Assembly (NCBI GenBank): GCA_036494575.1
Contig: DASXOE010000013.1
Span: forward strand, 1 to 64,000
Reading direction: 5' to 3'
Origin: DASZFV01 sp036494575
GTDB lineage: Bacteria > Myxococcota_A > Polyangia > Fen-1088
Length of the DNA stretch: 64,000 nt
In this document: in pieces, positions 1-9,972 of the stretch
Layout: each line of letters begins with the position of its first letter
Numbering within the stretch: the first letter of the stretch is position 1
Translations under genes and position numbers: made by a program
Notes under the pieces: generated by a model
The model's input: only the letters and a program-made list of their open reading frames with translations
What the model was told of the DNA's origin: nothing
The model's database searches: none

Positions 1-33
1 ATCGAGAACTGCGACCCGAGCGCGGCGCCAGCG

Positions 34-1263
34 CTAAGCCTTGCCGCGGCCGATGCGCGTCACGGCTTCCTCGACGTTCTCGCGCAGGCCGAAGGCGGAG
101 AGGCGAAAGTAGCCCTCGCCGCAGCTGCCGAAGCCCGAGCCGGGCGTGCCGACGACGTGGCACTCGGCGAGGAGCTTGTCGAAGAACTGCCAGGACGTCA
201 GGCCCGCCGGCACCTCGAGCCAGATGTAGGGGGCGTTGACGCCGCCGTAAACCGCGTAGCCGGCCTTCTTCAGTCCCTCGCGGATGATGTCGGCGTTCTG
301 CATGTAGTAGGCGACGTTGGCGTCGACGACGGCCTTGCCCGGCGCCGAGAAGACCGCGGCGGCGGCGCGCTGGATGGGGTAGCTCACGCCGTTGAACTTC
401 GTCGTCTGGCGGCGGTTCCACAGGGCGTGCAACGCGACCTTCTCGCCCTTGTCGTTGCGCGCTGCGAGCTCCTTCGGCACGACCGTCGTCGCGCAGCGCG
501 TGCCCGTGAAGCCCGCCGTCTTCGAGAAGCTGCGAAACTCGATGGCGCACGCGCGCGCGCCCGGCAGCTCGTAGATGCTGTGCACCTGCCCCGGCTCGCG
601 GATGAAGGCCTCGTAGGCGGCGTCGAACAGGATCACGGCCTCGCGGTCGCGCGCGTACGCGACCCAGCGCTCGAGGGCGGCGCGGGACATGACGGCGCCC
701 GTCGGGTTGTTGGGTGAGCAGAGGTAGATGAGGTCGACGGGTTTGTCGGGCAGCGCAGGCTCGAAGCCGTTCTCCGCCGTGCACGGCAAATAGACGAGGC
801 CCGGGAAGCGCCCCGACGCGTCGGCGGCGCCCGTGCGGCCGCCCATGACGCTCGTGTCGACGTAGACCGGGTAGACCGGATCGGTGACGGCCACGACGTT
901 GTCGAGGCCGAAGATCTCCTGAATGTTGGCCGTGTCGCACTTCGAGCCGTCGGAGACGAAGACCTCGTCGGCGGTGACCGCGGCGCCCTGGCTCGCGTAG
1001 TGCGCCGCGACCGCCTCGAGCAGAAAGTCATAGCCTTGCTCGGGGCCGTAGCCGCGGAAGGTCTCGCGGCGGCCGAGCTCGTCGGCGGCCGCCTTGAGCG
1101 CCTCGACGATGGGTGGCGGCAGCGGCAGCACGACGTCGCCGATGCCGAGGCGGATGACCTTGGCGGCGGGGTTGGCCTCGGAGAACGCGCGCACGCGCTT
1201 GCCGATCTCGGGGAACAGGTAGCCGGCCTGCAGCTTCTGGTAGCTGGAGTTGATCTTCGCCAT
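34..1263 (-). CDS. dapL: LL-diaminopimelate aminotransferase
   Basis: PLP enzyme that converts tetrahydrodipicolinate to LL-2,6-diaminopimelate in one transamination, feeding lysine and meso-DAP for peptidoglycan. The 409-residue length is normal for DapL. Visible marks are the N-terminal KINSSYQKLQAGYLFPEI block, the SPNNPTGA stretch near 183-190, and the PLP lysine K248 in SFSKTAGFTGTR. The open frame continues 133 codons further upstream, but that part is low-complexity antisense of the thiolase; the ATG at 1263 gives the family N-terminus. It is divergent from the thiolase, with only 31 bp between start codons, so both promoters must overlap coding DNA. Confidence 0.93.
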   Translation of the reverse strand: MAKINSSYQKLQAGYLFPEIGKRVRAFSEANPAAKVIRLGIGDVVLPLPPPIVEALKAAADELGRRETFRGYGPEQGYDFLLEAVAAHYASQGAAVTADEVFVSDGSKCDTANIQEIFGLDNVVAVTDPVYPVYVDTSVMGGRTGAADASGRFPGLVYLPCTAENGFEPALPDKPVDLIYLCSPNNPTGAVMSRAALERWVAYARDREAVILFDAAYEAFIREPGQVHSIYELPGARACAIEFRSFSKTAGFTGTRCATTVVPKELAARNDKGEKVALHALWNRRQTTKFNGVSYPIQRAAAAVFSAPGKAVVDANVAYYMQNADIIREGLKKAGYAVYGGVNAPYIWLEVPAGLTSWQFFDKLLAECHVVGTPGSGFGSCGEGYFRLSAFGLRENVEEAVTRIGRGKA

Positions 1264-1294
1264 CGCGCCCCGGAGGCTATAACATCGAAGGGTC

Positions 1295-2505
<1,211 letters not shown>

Positions 2506-2509
<4 letters not shown>

Positions 2510-3375
2510 AAGGCCCTCGTCGCGCCAAGCCCGCAACGCGAAAACCCGCGGCGGTGAAGCGCGCCACGCGCGCCAAGGCGAAACCAGCGGCGAAGACGCG
2601 GCGTGGGACCGGAGGCCCGCCGGCGAAGGCGCTGGCGGCCGCCGTCGAGGCGCCCAACCCGAGCGACGAGCCGATTTCCCTCGACGCCGCCCTCGATTTC
2701 ACGCTCGCGCTCGGCAGCGCCGCGCACGAGCTCAAGAACGGCCTCGGCCCGCTCGGAATGACGTTGCAGCTCGTCGAACGCAAGCTGCTCGGCGGCGAGA
2801 CGGTGCCGCCGCAAGATCTTTCGTTCGCCCGGGCGCAGGTGCGGCGGCTCTCGCACCTCGTCAACGACCTCCTCGACGTCACGCACCTCGACACCGATCA
2901 ATTCCCCATGCGGCCGCGCGCCGCCGACCTCGCGGCCACCGTCGCCGAGGCCGTCGACGTGTTCCAGCGCGGCAACGTCCGCCAGATCGCGCGCGCCCTG
3001 CCCGCGGCGCCGCTGCCCGTGACGTTCGACCCGGAGCGCGTCATTCAGGTCCTCCTCAACCTGCTCGAGAACGCCGCCAAGTACGCACCGCTGCCGGCGC
3101 CGATCTCGGTGGCGGTGAGACGCGTCGGCGGCGGCGCGCGCGTCGAGGTGCGCGACGGCGGCCCCGGCCTCCCCGCCGAGGAGCAAGACCGAGTCTTCAC
3201 GCGGTTCGCGCGCGCGCGCGCCGACGGCGACGGCACGCGCGGCCTCGGTCTCGGCCTCTACCTGAGCCGCGCCATCGTCGAGCGCCACGGCGGCCGCATC
3301 GGCGTCGAAAGCGTCCCCGGCCGCGGTGCGACGTTCTGGTTCGAGCTGCCGATCTCGACGCCCCGGACAGCGTGA
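2506..3375 (+). CDS. Soluble sensor histidine kinase
   Basis: 289-residue cytoplasmic histidine kinase. Residues 1-45 are a Lys/Arg/Ala-Pro tail with no membrane segment or recognisable sensor. The HisKA helix carries the phospho-acceptor H74 in AAHELKNGLGPL; the ATPase part has the N box around N185/N189 (LLNLLENAAKY), G1 DGGPGL (217-222) and G2 RGLGLGLYL (245-253). Autophosphorylation and transfer to a response regulator are expected, but no regulator gene is adjacent, so it is an orphan. The start was chosen for the ATGA overlap with the thiolase; longer in-frame starts upstream lie inside the thiolase. The basic tail may bind DNA or partners (inference). Confidence 0.82.
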
Positions 3376-3478
3376 GGGTCGTCCCCGCCACGACCGGTCC
3401 AGCGATCCCGGCGGCGCGCCGTGAATCTGGACGACGCCCCCGTTGGCCGTTATTCTGATCCTTCGCCGGAGCTCGACG

Positions 3479-3808
3479 TTGGCACGCGATCCGAAAATCA
3501 CGCCCATCACGCGGCACGAGCCGCGGACCTTCTACGCGACGCGCGTGACCCGCACGCAGGCCGGCGAGTCCTGGGACCTCTGGTCCGTCGAGGACGGCCG
3601 CCGCATCGGGTTCCTGTCCGTCGTCGACGACGGGCACGTCGTTTACGCGCTCTCGACCGTCAAGCGCGGCACCTCGCACGAAGAGGTGGCCGACCTCGTC
3701 GAAGGTTTTTTCACGCCATCCTCGACGGATGCCCACAATCGGGAGATCATCATTTCGGACTATGACGAAGAGCCCGAAATGCTCGAGTCCGACATCCGGC
3801 AGGCGTAA
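3479..3808 (+). CDS. Conserved hypothetical protein, about 109 aa
   Basis: Small soluble protein of unrecognised family. It looks like a real gene: it has a mixed, well-balanced composition (TFYATRVTRTQAGESWDLWSVEDG, then an acidic C-terminus with SDYDEEPEMLE), unlike the Arg/Ala shadows around it. I chose the TTG at 3479 because GGAG lies 7 nt upstream (3468-3471); another in-frame TTG at 3443 would add 12 residues without a good binding site. Alternating polar and aromatic residues suggest a compact beta-rich fold (inference). It is followed by a hairpin-rich 106-bp spacer before the large NTPase gene. Confidence 0.55.
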   Translation: MARDPKITPITRHEPRTFYATRVTRTQAGESWDLWSVEDGRRIGFLSVVDDGHVVYALSTVKRGTSHEEVADLVEGFFTPSSTDAHNREIIISDYDEEPEMLESDIRQA

Positions 3809-3848
3809 GCCTTCAACGGAGAGCAAGGCGATCGATCGCGTGGACGCA

Positions 3849-3908
3849 GCGGGGCTCCGCCCCGCGGAGTCCTTCGCGGGGGGGCACGGGGACCCTCCCA
3901 GGGTCCCC
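3849..3908. repeat. Bipartite palindromic repeat, copy 1
   Basis: Two perfect hairpins separated by 22 nt. Hairpin A is a 7-bp GCGGGGC/GCCCCGC stem with a TCC loop (3849-3865). Hairpin B is a 9-bp GGGGACCCT/AGGGTCCCC stem with a CCC loop (3888-3908). The spacer ends in a run of G after TCGC. The same arrangement occurs at 47504-47561 and, with a longer loop, at 41336-41397. Hairpin B ends only 6 nt before the ATG of the next gene, where a ribosome binding site would sit, so it may both terminate the upstream message and limit initiation. Confidence 0.7.
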
Positions 3909-3914
3909 GTATAA

Positions 3915-6900
3915 ATGTCGGGATTCCGTGGATTCCTGCCCTACGACGAGGGCGCGGGCGATTCCTTCCACGGGCGCGCCGACGAGGTGGCGCGCGTCTT
4001 GCGACTGCTCTCGGGCGAGGCGCGGGTCGTCGTGCTGGCCGGGCCGAGCGGCATCGGCAAGACGTCGCTCCTGCGCGCCGGGGTCGCGCCCGCGCTCGGC
4101 CGGCGCGGCGCGCAGGTCGTCGCCGTGGGCGCCTACGAGGATCTCGACGGCGAGATCCTGCGCGCCGCGAGCCGCCTCGGCGTGACGCCGCCCATCCCCA
4201 ACCAGAGCTCGGCCGACTACCTCGCGCGCATCGCGCGCGACTCGCAAAACGGGCTCGTGCTGATCTTCGATCACCTCGAAGAGGCCCTGTCGGACGAGGT
4301 CGGGCGCGGCGCCGACCTGGGCGCCCTGCTGGCGCGCGTCGTCGAACAGGGCGGCAGCCGCCTGCGGCTGGTGCTGTCCGTCGACGACACGTCGTTCTCG
4401 CGGCTCGACCAGCTGCGCGACGCGGGCGCGGGCGCGGCGCTCGCGTCGAGCGCCTGGATGACGCTGCCCGGGCTCTCGCAGGAACAGGTCTCGGACATCC
4501 TCGAGCGCACGGCCATCCAGTCGGGGACCTTCTTCGAGGACGGCCTGGCCAGCGCCGTGGCGGCCGACCTGTGCCGCGCCAGCCGCTGCCGGCCGCTCGA
4601 TCTGCAGCTCGTCGCGCGCGCCATCGTGGATCTGCGCCTGCCGTCGGTGCGCAAGTACCAGCGCAGCGGCGGTGCCGCCGTACTGCCCGCGCTGTTCTTC
4701 GAGCGCGTCTGCAACGAATCGGGCGGACGCGTCGCGCGCCGAGCGCTGCTCGCGGCAGCCGAGCGGCGCGAGGTCATGGCGGAGGATCTCGACGCGAGCA
4801 CGGCCACGGCCCGTGAGGCCGCCGCCGAGGCGCTCGCGGCCCTCAAGGTGCGCGGCGTGCTGCGGGCCCGCGCGCGCGGGCGTCGCGAGGCCTACGCGCT
4901 GGCTCATCCCGGCCTGGCCGCGGTCGTCGAATCGTTCGCCATCGAGGATCGCGCCCGCGCGGCCGCGGCCCGCCGCGCGCTGCGCCGCCGCCTCACGGCG
5001 AGCGACCGCCTGCGCCTGCCCGAGCTTTGGGCCGTGCACCGGCACCTCGGCTCGGCGCTCGCGCCCGACGAGCAGGTGACGTTCGTGCGCAGCCTGCGCC
5101 GCAGCGCCATCCAGATCGGGCTCGGCGCCGCGCTCGCGATCGCGCTGCTCGTCGCGCTCGTCGGCAACATGCGCCGCTCCTACACGCTGGGCTTCGAGCC
5201 GCACGAGGGCGGCGGCGCGGCGCGCGTCGTCGTGCGCCTCGGTCGTGAGGGCCTCTCGTTCCTGAGCTTCCTCCCGAACCATCCTCGCTTCGGCGCCATC
5301 CTGGCCGACACGGGGTTCTCTGCGGCGGGCCTCGGCGCCGACACCGTCGCGCGCATCGGCGCGGGCAAGGCGTCGGGCACGCTCGACGTCGCGGGGTCGG
5401 ACCTGCCGCGCGGGACCGCGATTCCCGGCTGGCTGCGCGAGGTGCTGAACGGCTTGCGCCCCGTCCCGCGTGGCGTCGCCAAGGCGCTCATGGGCGAGCC
5501 CGACGGCGTCACGGCGCTCAAGCAAGCCTTCAGCGATCCGCTCGCGCGGCGAGAGACGCTCGAGGCGCTCGCCGTCATCGGCCGCGGGCGCGCAGGCGAG
5601 GACGAGATCCTCGCGGCCGCGCTCACCGACGCGGCGCCCGAGATCCGCCGGCGCGGCGTCGAGGTCGCGGCGTCGATCGACCGCCGCCAGGGCAACGGCG
5701 CGCACGGCGACACGCTGCGCAGCGCCCTCGGCGACAAGTCGGTCGACGTGCGCGCCGCGGTGCTGCGCGAGACGGCCACGCTGCCGGCGGCCGAGGCCGC
5801 GAGCATCCTCACGGTCGCGCTGCGCGATCCGGATCCGGCCTTCCGAAAGGGCGCCGAGGAGGCCACGAACGCGCTCGCTGAACGGGCGCCCGCCGCCGCG
5901 GCCGGCGCGCTCGAGCTCGTGCTCGAGAGCCCCGACGGGGGCGTGCGGCGCGCCGGGCTGTCGCTCCTCGAGGCCATCGCCGCGCACGACCCCGCGGCCT
6001 GCGCGGCGCCGCTGCGGCACGTCGTCGCCGACGAGAAGGCGCCCGAGGAGGCGCGCGTCGAGGCGCTCCTCATCCTGCGCCGCGCGGGCGCGCCGTCGCC
6101 CGAGCTGCGCCCGTTGCTCGAGAAGGCCGTGCGCCCGGAGGCGTCGCCGCGCCTGCGGGCCGCGGCGCTGCCGCTCTACGCGCGACTCGTGACGCCCGAG
6201 CAGGCCGAGGAGATTGCGCGCACCGAGATGAAAGGGTCGCCCGCCGCGCGCGCCGCGGGCGCCGCCGTGTGGGGCACGGTCGCCATGAGCCGCCCCGACC
6301 TCGCGAGCAAGCCGCTGCGGGCGCTGCTCTACGATCCGGCAACGGAGACGCGCCTCGAGGCGGCGCGCTCGTTCGGCTACCTCAAGCGCGAGGGGCTCGA
6401 GCTCGTCGAAAAGGCGCTCAAGGACGGCAGCGCCGAGGTCGAGAAGGCCGCCATCGACTCGGCCGTCGTGCTCGCGCCCGTCAACGCCTACCAGGTGGCC
6501 GAGATGCTGGGCCACGCGCTCAAGAGCGTGCGCTCGAGCGTGCGCCGCAACATCATCGACGCGCTCGCGCGCATCGGCGAGACCAAGCCGGCGGCGGTCA
6601 TGCCGCCGCTGGCGCACGCGCTCAAGGATCCGGACGTCGGGCTGCGCGCCGCGACCGCCAACGCCTTCTGCGCGCTGTCGGAGAAGAACGCCGCCGCCGC
6701 CTCGCCCTATCTCCGCATCGCCGCGCGCGATGAGCGCGACGAGGTCCGCACGGCGGCCGCCGCTTGCCTCGGCGAGCTGTCCGAGGCCGATCCGAAGGGC
6801 GCGGCGCGCATGGCCGCCGAGCTCGGCGACGCCACCCAGGCGAACGTGCGCGTGGCGGCGGCCGAGGCCCTCGGGCGGCTGGGCGTCAAGGCGCGCGACC

Positions 6901-7916
6901 TGGCCGTGCCGGCCCTGCTCAAGCTCGTGGGCGATCCCGAGCGGACCGTGCGCATGGCCGCCGAGCGATCGCTGGGCGCCATCGCCGAAAAGACTGGCGC
7001 GGCCGGCGCGGGCACGGGCGGCGACTTCTTCGTGGGCAAGCGCGGCGCCGACGCCGAGCATGCGCTCAACGGCGCGCTCACGCAGGGCGACGCGCCCGAG
7101 CGGCGCGCCGTCGTGAGCGCCGCCGCCAAGGCCGGCCTCGTCGCCGTGCTGCGCCAGGCGAGCGCCGACGGAGACGAGAGCGTGCGGCTCGACGCCGTGC
7201 GCGCCGCGGGCACGCTGGGGGGCCGCGCCCTCGAGGTCGTGCGCGGCGCCGTCGACGATCGCGCGAACGCCGTGCGCGCCGAGGCGACGCGCATCTTGGC
7301 CGCCATCTCGGGCGCGGGCGCGCGCGAGGTGCTGCCCATCTTCGAGTCGATGCTGCGCGGCGGTGACAAGGCGGCGCGCGAGGCGGCCGTCATCGGCGTC
7401 GGCGACCTGCAGGGCGCGGGCGAAGCGGGGGCGCGTTTGCTCGGCGAGGCGCTCGGCCAGCGCAGCGAGGCCCTGCGCACGGCGGCCGCGCGCGCGCTCG
7501 GTCACCTCGCCGAGCGCGAGCCCGAATACGCCCAGCCTTATCTCGAGCGGGCCGTGCGCGACCCATCCTACGACGTACGCAACGCCGCCATCCCGGGCCT
7601 CGCGCTCGCCTGGTCGCGCCGCCAGCCCGGCGAGGACCTCGGCCGCGCCCTCCTAGAGGCCGAGGCAGACAGCACGCGACGCCTGGTCGCGCTCGAGGCG
7701 CTCGTCATGAAGGCGCAAGGAAGCACGGGCGGCAGCGGCGGCAAGAGCACGGCCGCGATCGCGCCCGCCGAACGCGCGGCGGCGCGCGAGACGCTCCAGC
7801 GCGCCGCCGAGACGGGTCCCCCACTGGCGCGCCTCGCGGCGCAGATCGGCCGTGCCTTTCTCGAGGCGCAGCCTCCCGACCTGCACGCCTTCATCGAGCG
7901 CCTGCTCGGCAGCTGA
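3915..7916 (+). CDS. STAND-type NTPase with membrane segment and HEAT repeats, 1333 aa
   Basis: Very large predicted regulatory NTPase. Residues 1-20 carry the PYDEG..FHGR lead-in typical of nSTAND ATPases. Walker A is GPSGIGKT (43-50) and a Walker B-like LVLIFDHLEE lies at 114-123. A hydrophobic helix at about 396-416 (GAALAIALLVALVG) probably anchors it in the membrane. From about 515 to the end there are repeated amphipathic helix pairs with D-P, R-x-A and A-x-x-A-L spacing typical of HEAT/PBS-lyase repeats, a scaffold for protein binding. There is no recognisable enzymatic effector domain. A hairpin lies directly upstream and no clear Shine-Dalgarno is visible, so translation may be weak or structured. 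Ligand and partners are unknown. Confidence 0.82.
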   Translation: MSGFRGFLPYDEGAGDSFHGRADEVARVLRLLSGEARVVVLAGPSGIGKTSLLRAGVAPALGRRGAQVVAVGAYEDLDGEILRAASRLGVTPPIPNQSSADYLARIARDSQNGLVLIFDHLEEALSDEVGRGADLGALLARVVEQGGSRLRLVLSVDDTSFSRLDQLRDAGAGAALASSAWMTLPGLSQEQVSDILERTAIQSGTFFEDGLASAVAADLCRASRCRPLDLQLVARAIVDLRLPSVRKYQRSGGAAVLPALFFERVCNESGGRVARRALLAAAERREVMAEDLDASTATAREAAAEALAALKVRGVLRARARGRREAYALAHPGLAAVVESFAIEDRARAAAARRALRRRLTASDRLRLPELWAVHRHLGSALAPDEQVTFVRSLRRSAIQIGLGAALAIALLVALVGNMRRSYTLGFEPHEGGGAARVVVRLGREGLSFLSFLPNHPRFGAILADTGFSAAGLGADTVARIGAGKASGTLDVAGSDLPRGTAIPGWLREVLNGLRPVPRGVAKALMGEPDGVTALKQAFSDPLARRETLEALAVIGRGRAGEDEILAAALTDAAPEIRRRGVEVAASIDRRQGNGAHGDTLRSALGDKSVDVRAAVLRETATLPAAEAASILTVALRDPDPAFRKGAEEATNALAERAPAAAAGALELVLESPDGGVRRAGLSLLEAIAAHDPAACAAPLRHVVADEKAPEEARVEALLILRRAGAPSPELRPLLEKAVRPEASPRLRAAALPLYARLVTPEQAEEIARTEMKGSPAARAAGAAVWGTVAMSRPDLASKPLRALLYDPATETRLEAARSFGYLKREGLELVEKALKDGSAEVEKAAIDSAVVLAPVNAYQVAEMLGHALKSVRSSVRRNIIDALARIGETKPAAVMPPLAHALKDPDVGLRAATANAFCALSEKNAAAASPYLRIAARDERDEVRTAAAACLGELSEADPKGAARMAAELGDATQANVRVAAAEALGRLGVKARDLAVPALLKLVGDPERTVRMAAERSLGAIAEKTGAAGAGTGGDFFVGKRGADAEHALNGALTQGDAPERRAVVSAAAKAGLVAVLRQASADGDESVRLDAVRAAGTLGGRALEVVRGAVDDRANAVRAEATRILAAISGAGAREVLPIFESMLRGGDKAAREAAVIGVGDLQGAGEAGARLLGEALGQRSEALRTAAARALGHLAEREPEYAQPYLERAVRDPSYDVRNAAIPGLALAWSRRQPGEDLGRALLEAEADSTRRLVALEALVMKAQGSTGGSGGKSTAAIAPAERAAARETLQRAAETGPPLARLAAQIGRAFLEAQPPDLHAFIERLLGS

Positions 7917-7944
7917 CGGCGCGGCGCCCGCCGCAAGGTCGACG

Positions 7945-8664
7945 CTACGGCACAGCGCAGAACGGTTCGTGCAGCTCGATGCAGAAGTTCTCGGACCCTT
8001 GCGCGTAGTGCGCGCGCGCGAAGGCGCTGAACGTCGCTTCGTCGAAGCAGGACGAGCGCAACGTCCAGGTCCACGCCGAGGCCGCCCAGCGCACGTCGAG
8101 CGTGGGGTCGGGCGCCAGGATGATGCGCCCCTTCGTGGGCGCGACGCACGCGTTGCCGCCCGCCACGTCGACGTCGGCGGGATCGAGCGGGTACGGAAGG
8201 CCGTCGATCATCGCCTGCGCGCGCGCGACCTCAGCGGGGCAGCCGTCCGGCCCCGGACAGTTGTAGACGATGACGACGGCCCCGTGCTCGAGCGAGTGGA
8301 CGAGGTGGCCCCAAGGGACGGGCGTCGGGTAGGTCTTGTAGTCCGCCCAGATCATGTAGTGGTTCCCGGACGAAGGCGGATTGGTTCCGTACTTCGGCAC
8401 GGGCAGGCAATCGACGTGCGTAGCGCCCTCGTTGGGGTGCTGCGCGATTGTGGCCATGCACGCGCCCCCGTCGATCTCGACGACATCTCCGACGCCGGCG
8501 TCGGCGCCGCCCGCGCCACTCGCCCCGTCGCCCGAAGTATCGCCGGCGGCTCCCGTCTGGCCGCCCGCGCCTGGCGACCCTGCGCCCGGCGACGAGCCGC
8601 ACCCGAGGCCGGCCAGCGCGGCCGTCGCCACCAATACCCGTGCGCGTGCGCGAAGAGTCTCCAC
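7945..8664 (-). CDS. DUF3105 domain lipoprotein
   Basis: 239-residue lipoprotein. The GTG at 8664 gives a short basic N-terminus, a hydrophobic stretch and a lipobox LAGLGC (C22), then a Gly/Ala/Ser-rich linker. The C-terminal domain shows the DUF3105 pattern: PPSSGNHY, a W-x-D-Y segment, LVHSLEHGAVVI, and a conserved ending with paired cysteines. The function of DUF3105 is not established; the conserved His and Asn residues suggest metal or ligand binding (inference). The start lies 1 nt beyond the smpB stop, so it is probably co-transcribed with smpB. The frame extends upstream into smpB but gives no better signal peptide. Confidence 0.75.
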   Translation of the reverse strand: METLRARARVLVATAALAGLGCGSSPGAGSPGAGGQTGAAGDTSGDGASGAGGADAGVGDVVEIDGGACMATIAQHPNEGATHVDCLPVPKYGTNPPSSGNHYMIWADYKTYPTPVPWGHLVHSLEHGAVVIVYNCPGPDGCPAEVARAQAMIDGLPYPLDPADVDVAGGNACVAPTKGRIILAPDPTLDVRWAASAWTWTLRSSCFDEATFSAFARAHYAQGSENFCIELHEPFCAVP

Positions 8665-8665
8665 G

Positions 8666-9148
8666 TCAGCGTCTCCGGCTCGACATGGCCCGATCGATCT
8701 CGCGCTGGCTCTCACGCTTCTTCGAGTCTTCACGCTTGTCCCACTCCTGCTTGCCGTGGACGAGCGCGAGCTCGGCCTTGACGCGGCCCTTCTTCTCGTA
8801 CAGCGACAGGGGCACGAGCGTGTACCCCTTCTCGCGGATCTTGCCCGCGAGGCGGTCGATCTCGCGCCGGTGCAACAGCAGCTTGCGCTTGCGCCGCGGC
8901 TCGTGGTTCCGGCCGTGCGCGAAGCCGTATACGCCGATGTCGACCTGGTGCAGCCAAGCCTCGTTCTTGTCGATGTCGGCGAAGGCGTCGACCAGGGTCA
9001 CCTTGCCGTCGCGGATGGACTTGACCTCCGACCCCGCGAGCACGATGCCCGCCTCGAGCGTCTCGTCGATGTGGTAGACGTGCCGCGCCTTGCGGTTGCG
9101 CGCGAGCACCTTCGTCTCTTCCTGCTTGGCGGCGGGGGGCTTGGCCAC
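8666..9148 (-). CDS. smpB: SsrA-binding protein SmpB
   Basis: 160-residue tmRNA-binding protein needed for trans-translation, the rescue of ribosomes stalled on broken messages. The family core is clear: NRKARHVYHIDETLEAGI, GSEVKSIRDGKV, the NHEPRRKRKLLLHR stretch that binds tmRNA, and the basic C-terminal tail KREDSKKRESQREIDRAM that enters the mRNA channel. The GTG at 9148 was chosen because it gives a standard length; the longer open frame upstream runs antisense through comF. No tmRNA gene was recognised in this window. The DUF3105 lipoprotein gene follows directly. Confidence 0.95.
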   Translation of the reverse strand: MAKPPAAKQEETKVLARNRKARHVYHIDETLEAGIVLAGSEVKSIRDGKVTLVDAFADIDKNEAWLHQVDIGVYGFAHGRNHEPRRKRKLLLHRREIDRLAGKIREKGYTLVPLSLYEKKGRVKAELALVHGKQEWDKREDSKKRESQREIDRAMSSRRR

Positions 9149-9156
9149 GGCCCCGA

Positions 9157-9927
9157 CTATACCGCGCGCGCGAGCGCGAGCACGTGGACGTCGCGGGCCC
9201 CGGCGCCGAGCAGGGTCCCCGCGCACTCGTTGACGGTCGCGCCCGTCGTGAGGACGTCGTCGACGAGGAGCACGCGCCGGTAACGCACGCGCTCCGTCGC
9301 GGCGGGCGCGACGGAGAACGCGCCCGCGACCTCGGCCATGCGCGCCGCGGGGCCCGCGTGTCCGAGCGCCTTCGTGGCGCGCGTGCGGCGCAGGAGCCGC
9401 CGCTCGAGCCGGGGCAAGCCGCGCGGCGTCGCCACGGCGAGCGCTGGGGTGCGCGCGACGTCGCGAAAGGCCGCGCGCACGAGCTCTAGCGCCTGATTGA
9501 ACCCGCGTTCGCGCAACCGCCGCGTGTGCAGGGGCACGGGCACGACCAGGTCGTCGGCCCCGAAGCCCCCGCGCGCGAGCGCGTCCATGAGCGCCGGCAC
9601 GAGCAGCGACCCGAGACGCCGCGCCATGTAGCGCCGCCCGTGCTTCATGCGCACGATGGCGTCCGCGAGCGCCGCGCCGTATTCGTAGGCCGCGCGCGCC
9701 TCGCGGAACGAAAACGGAATGCGCCGGCACAGGCCGCAGCGCCCGCCGCGCGTGTTCCAGTCGGCGCGCGGCAGCGCGCACCCCGGACACGCGCCGAGGA
9801 GCGCGCTCAGCGACGGCGTACACTCGAAGCAGAAGATCGTGCCGTCGTCGACGGCCCGATCGCATGCCGCACAGCGCTGGGGCCACAGCAGCTGTAAGGT
9901 TCCACTGACGAGCGCGCCGAGAGCCAT
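9157..9927 (-). CDS. comF: ComF family phosphoribosyltransferase-like protein
   Basis: 256-residue ComF/GntX family protein. The N-terminal half has four Cys pairs (C19/C22, C33/C36, C47/C50, C64/C67) that would bind zinc in a double-zinc-ribbon. The C-terminal half is a type I phosphoribosyltransferase fold with the PRPP loop VLLVDDVLTTGAT. In competent bacteria ComF helps import single-stranded DNA; in others the role is unclear. It lies between ftsZ and smpB on the same strand, with 45 bp to the ftsZ stop and 8 bp to the smpB start, suggesting one transcript. No other competence genes are seen. Confidence 0.9.
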   Translation of the reverse strand: MALGALVSGTLQLLWPQRCAACDRAVDDGTIFCFECTPSLSALLGACPGCALPRADWNTRGGRCGLCRRIPFSFREARAAYEYGAALADAIVRMKHGRRYMARRLGSLLVPALMDALARGGFGADDLVVPVPLHTRRLRERGFNQALELVRAAFRDVARTPALAVATPRGLPRLERRLLRRTRATKALGHAGPAARMAEVAGAFSVAPAATERVRYRRVLLVDDVLTTGATVNECAGTLLGAGARDVHVLALARAV

Positions 9928-9972
9928 GCCCCCTTATCGGGCCGCGCCCCTGGGCGTTGCTCGGCGCCGCGC

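Noticed and set aside
3813..7505. 1230-codon open frame on the minus strand
   Set aside because: It is the antisense of the NTPase-HEAT gene; its translation is Arg/Ala/Gly-rich with no domain, as expected in high-GC DNA.
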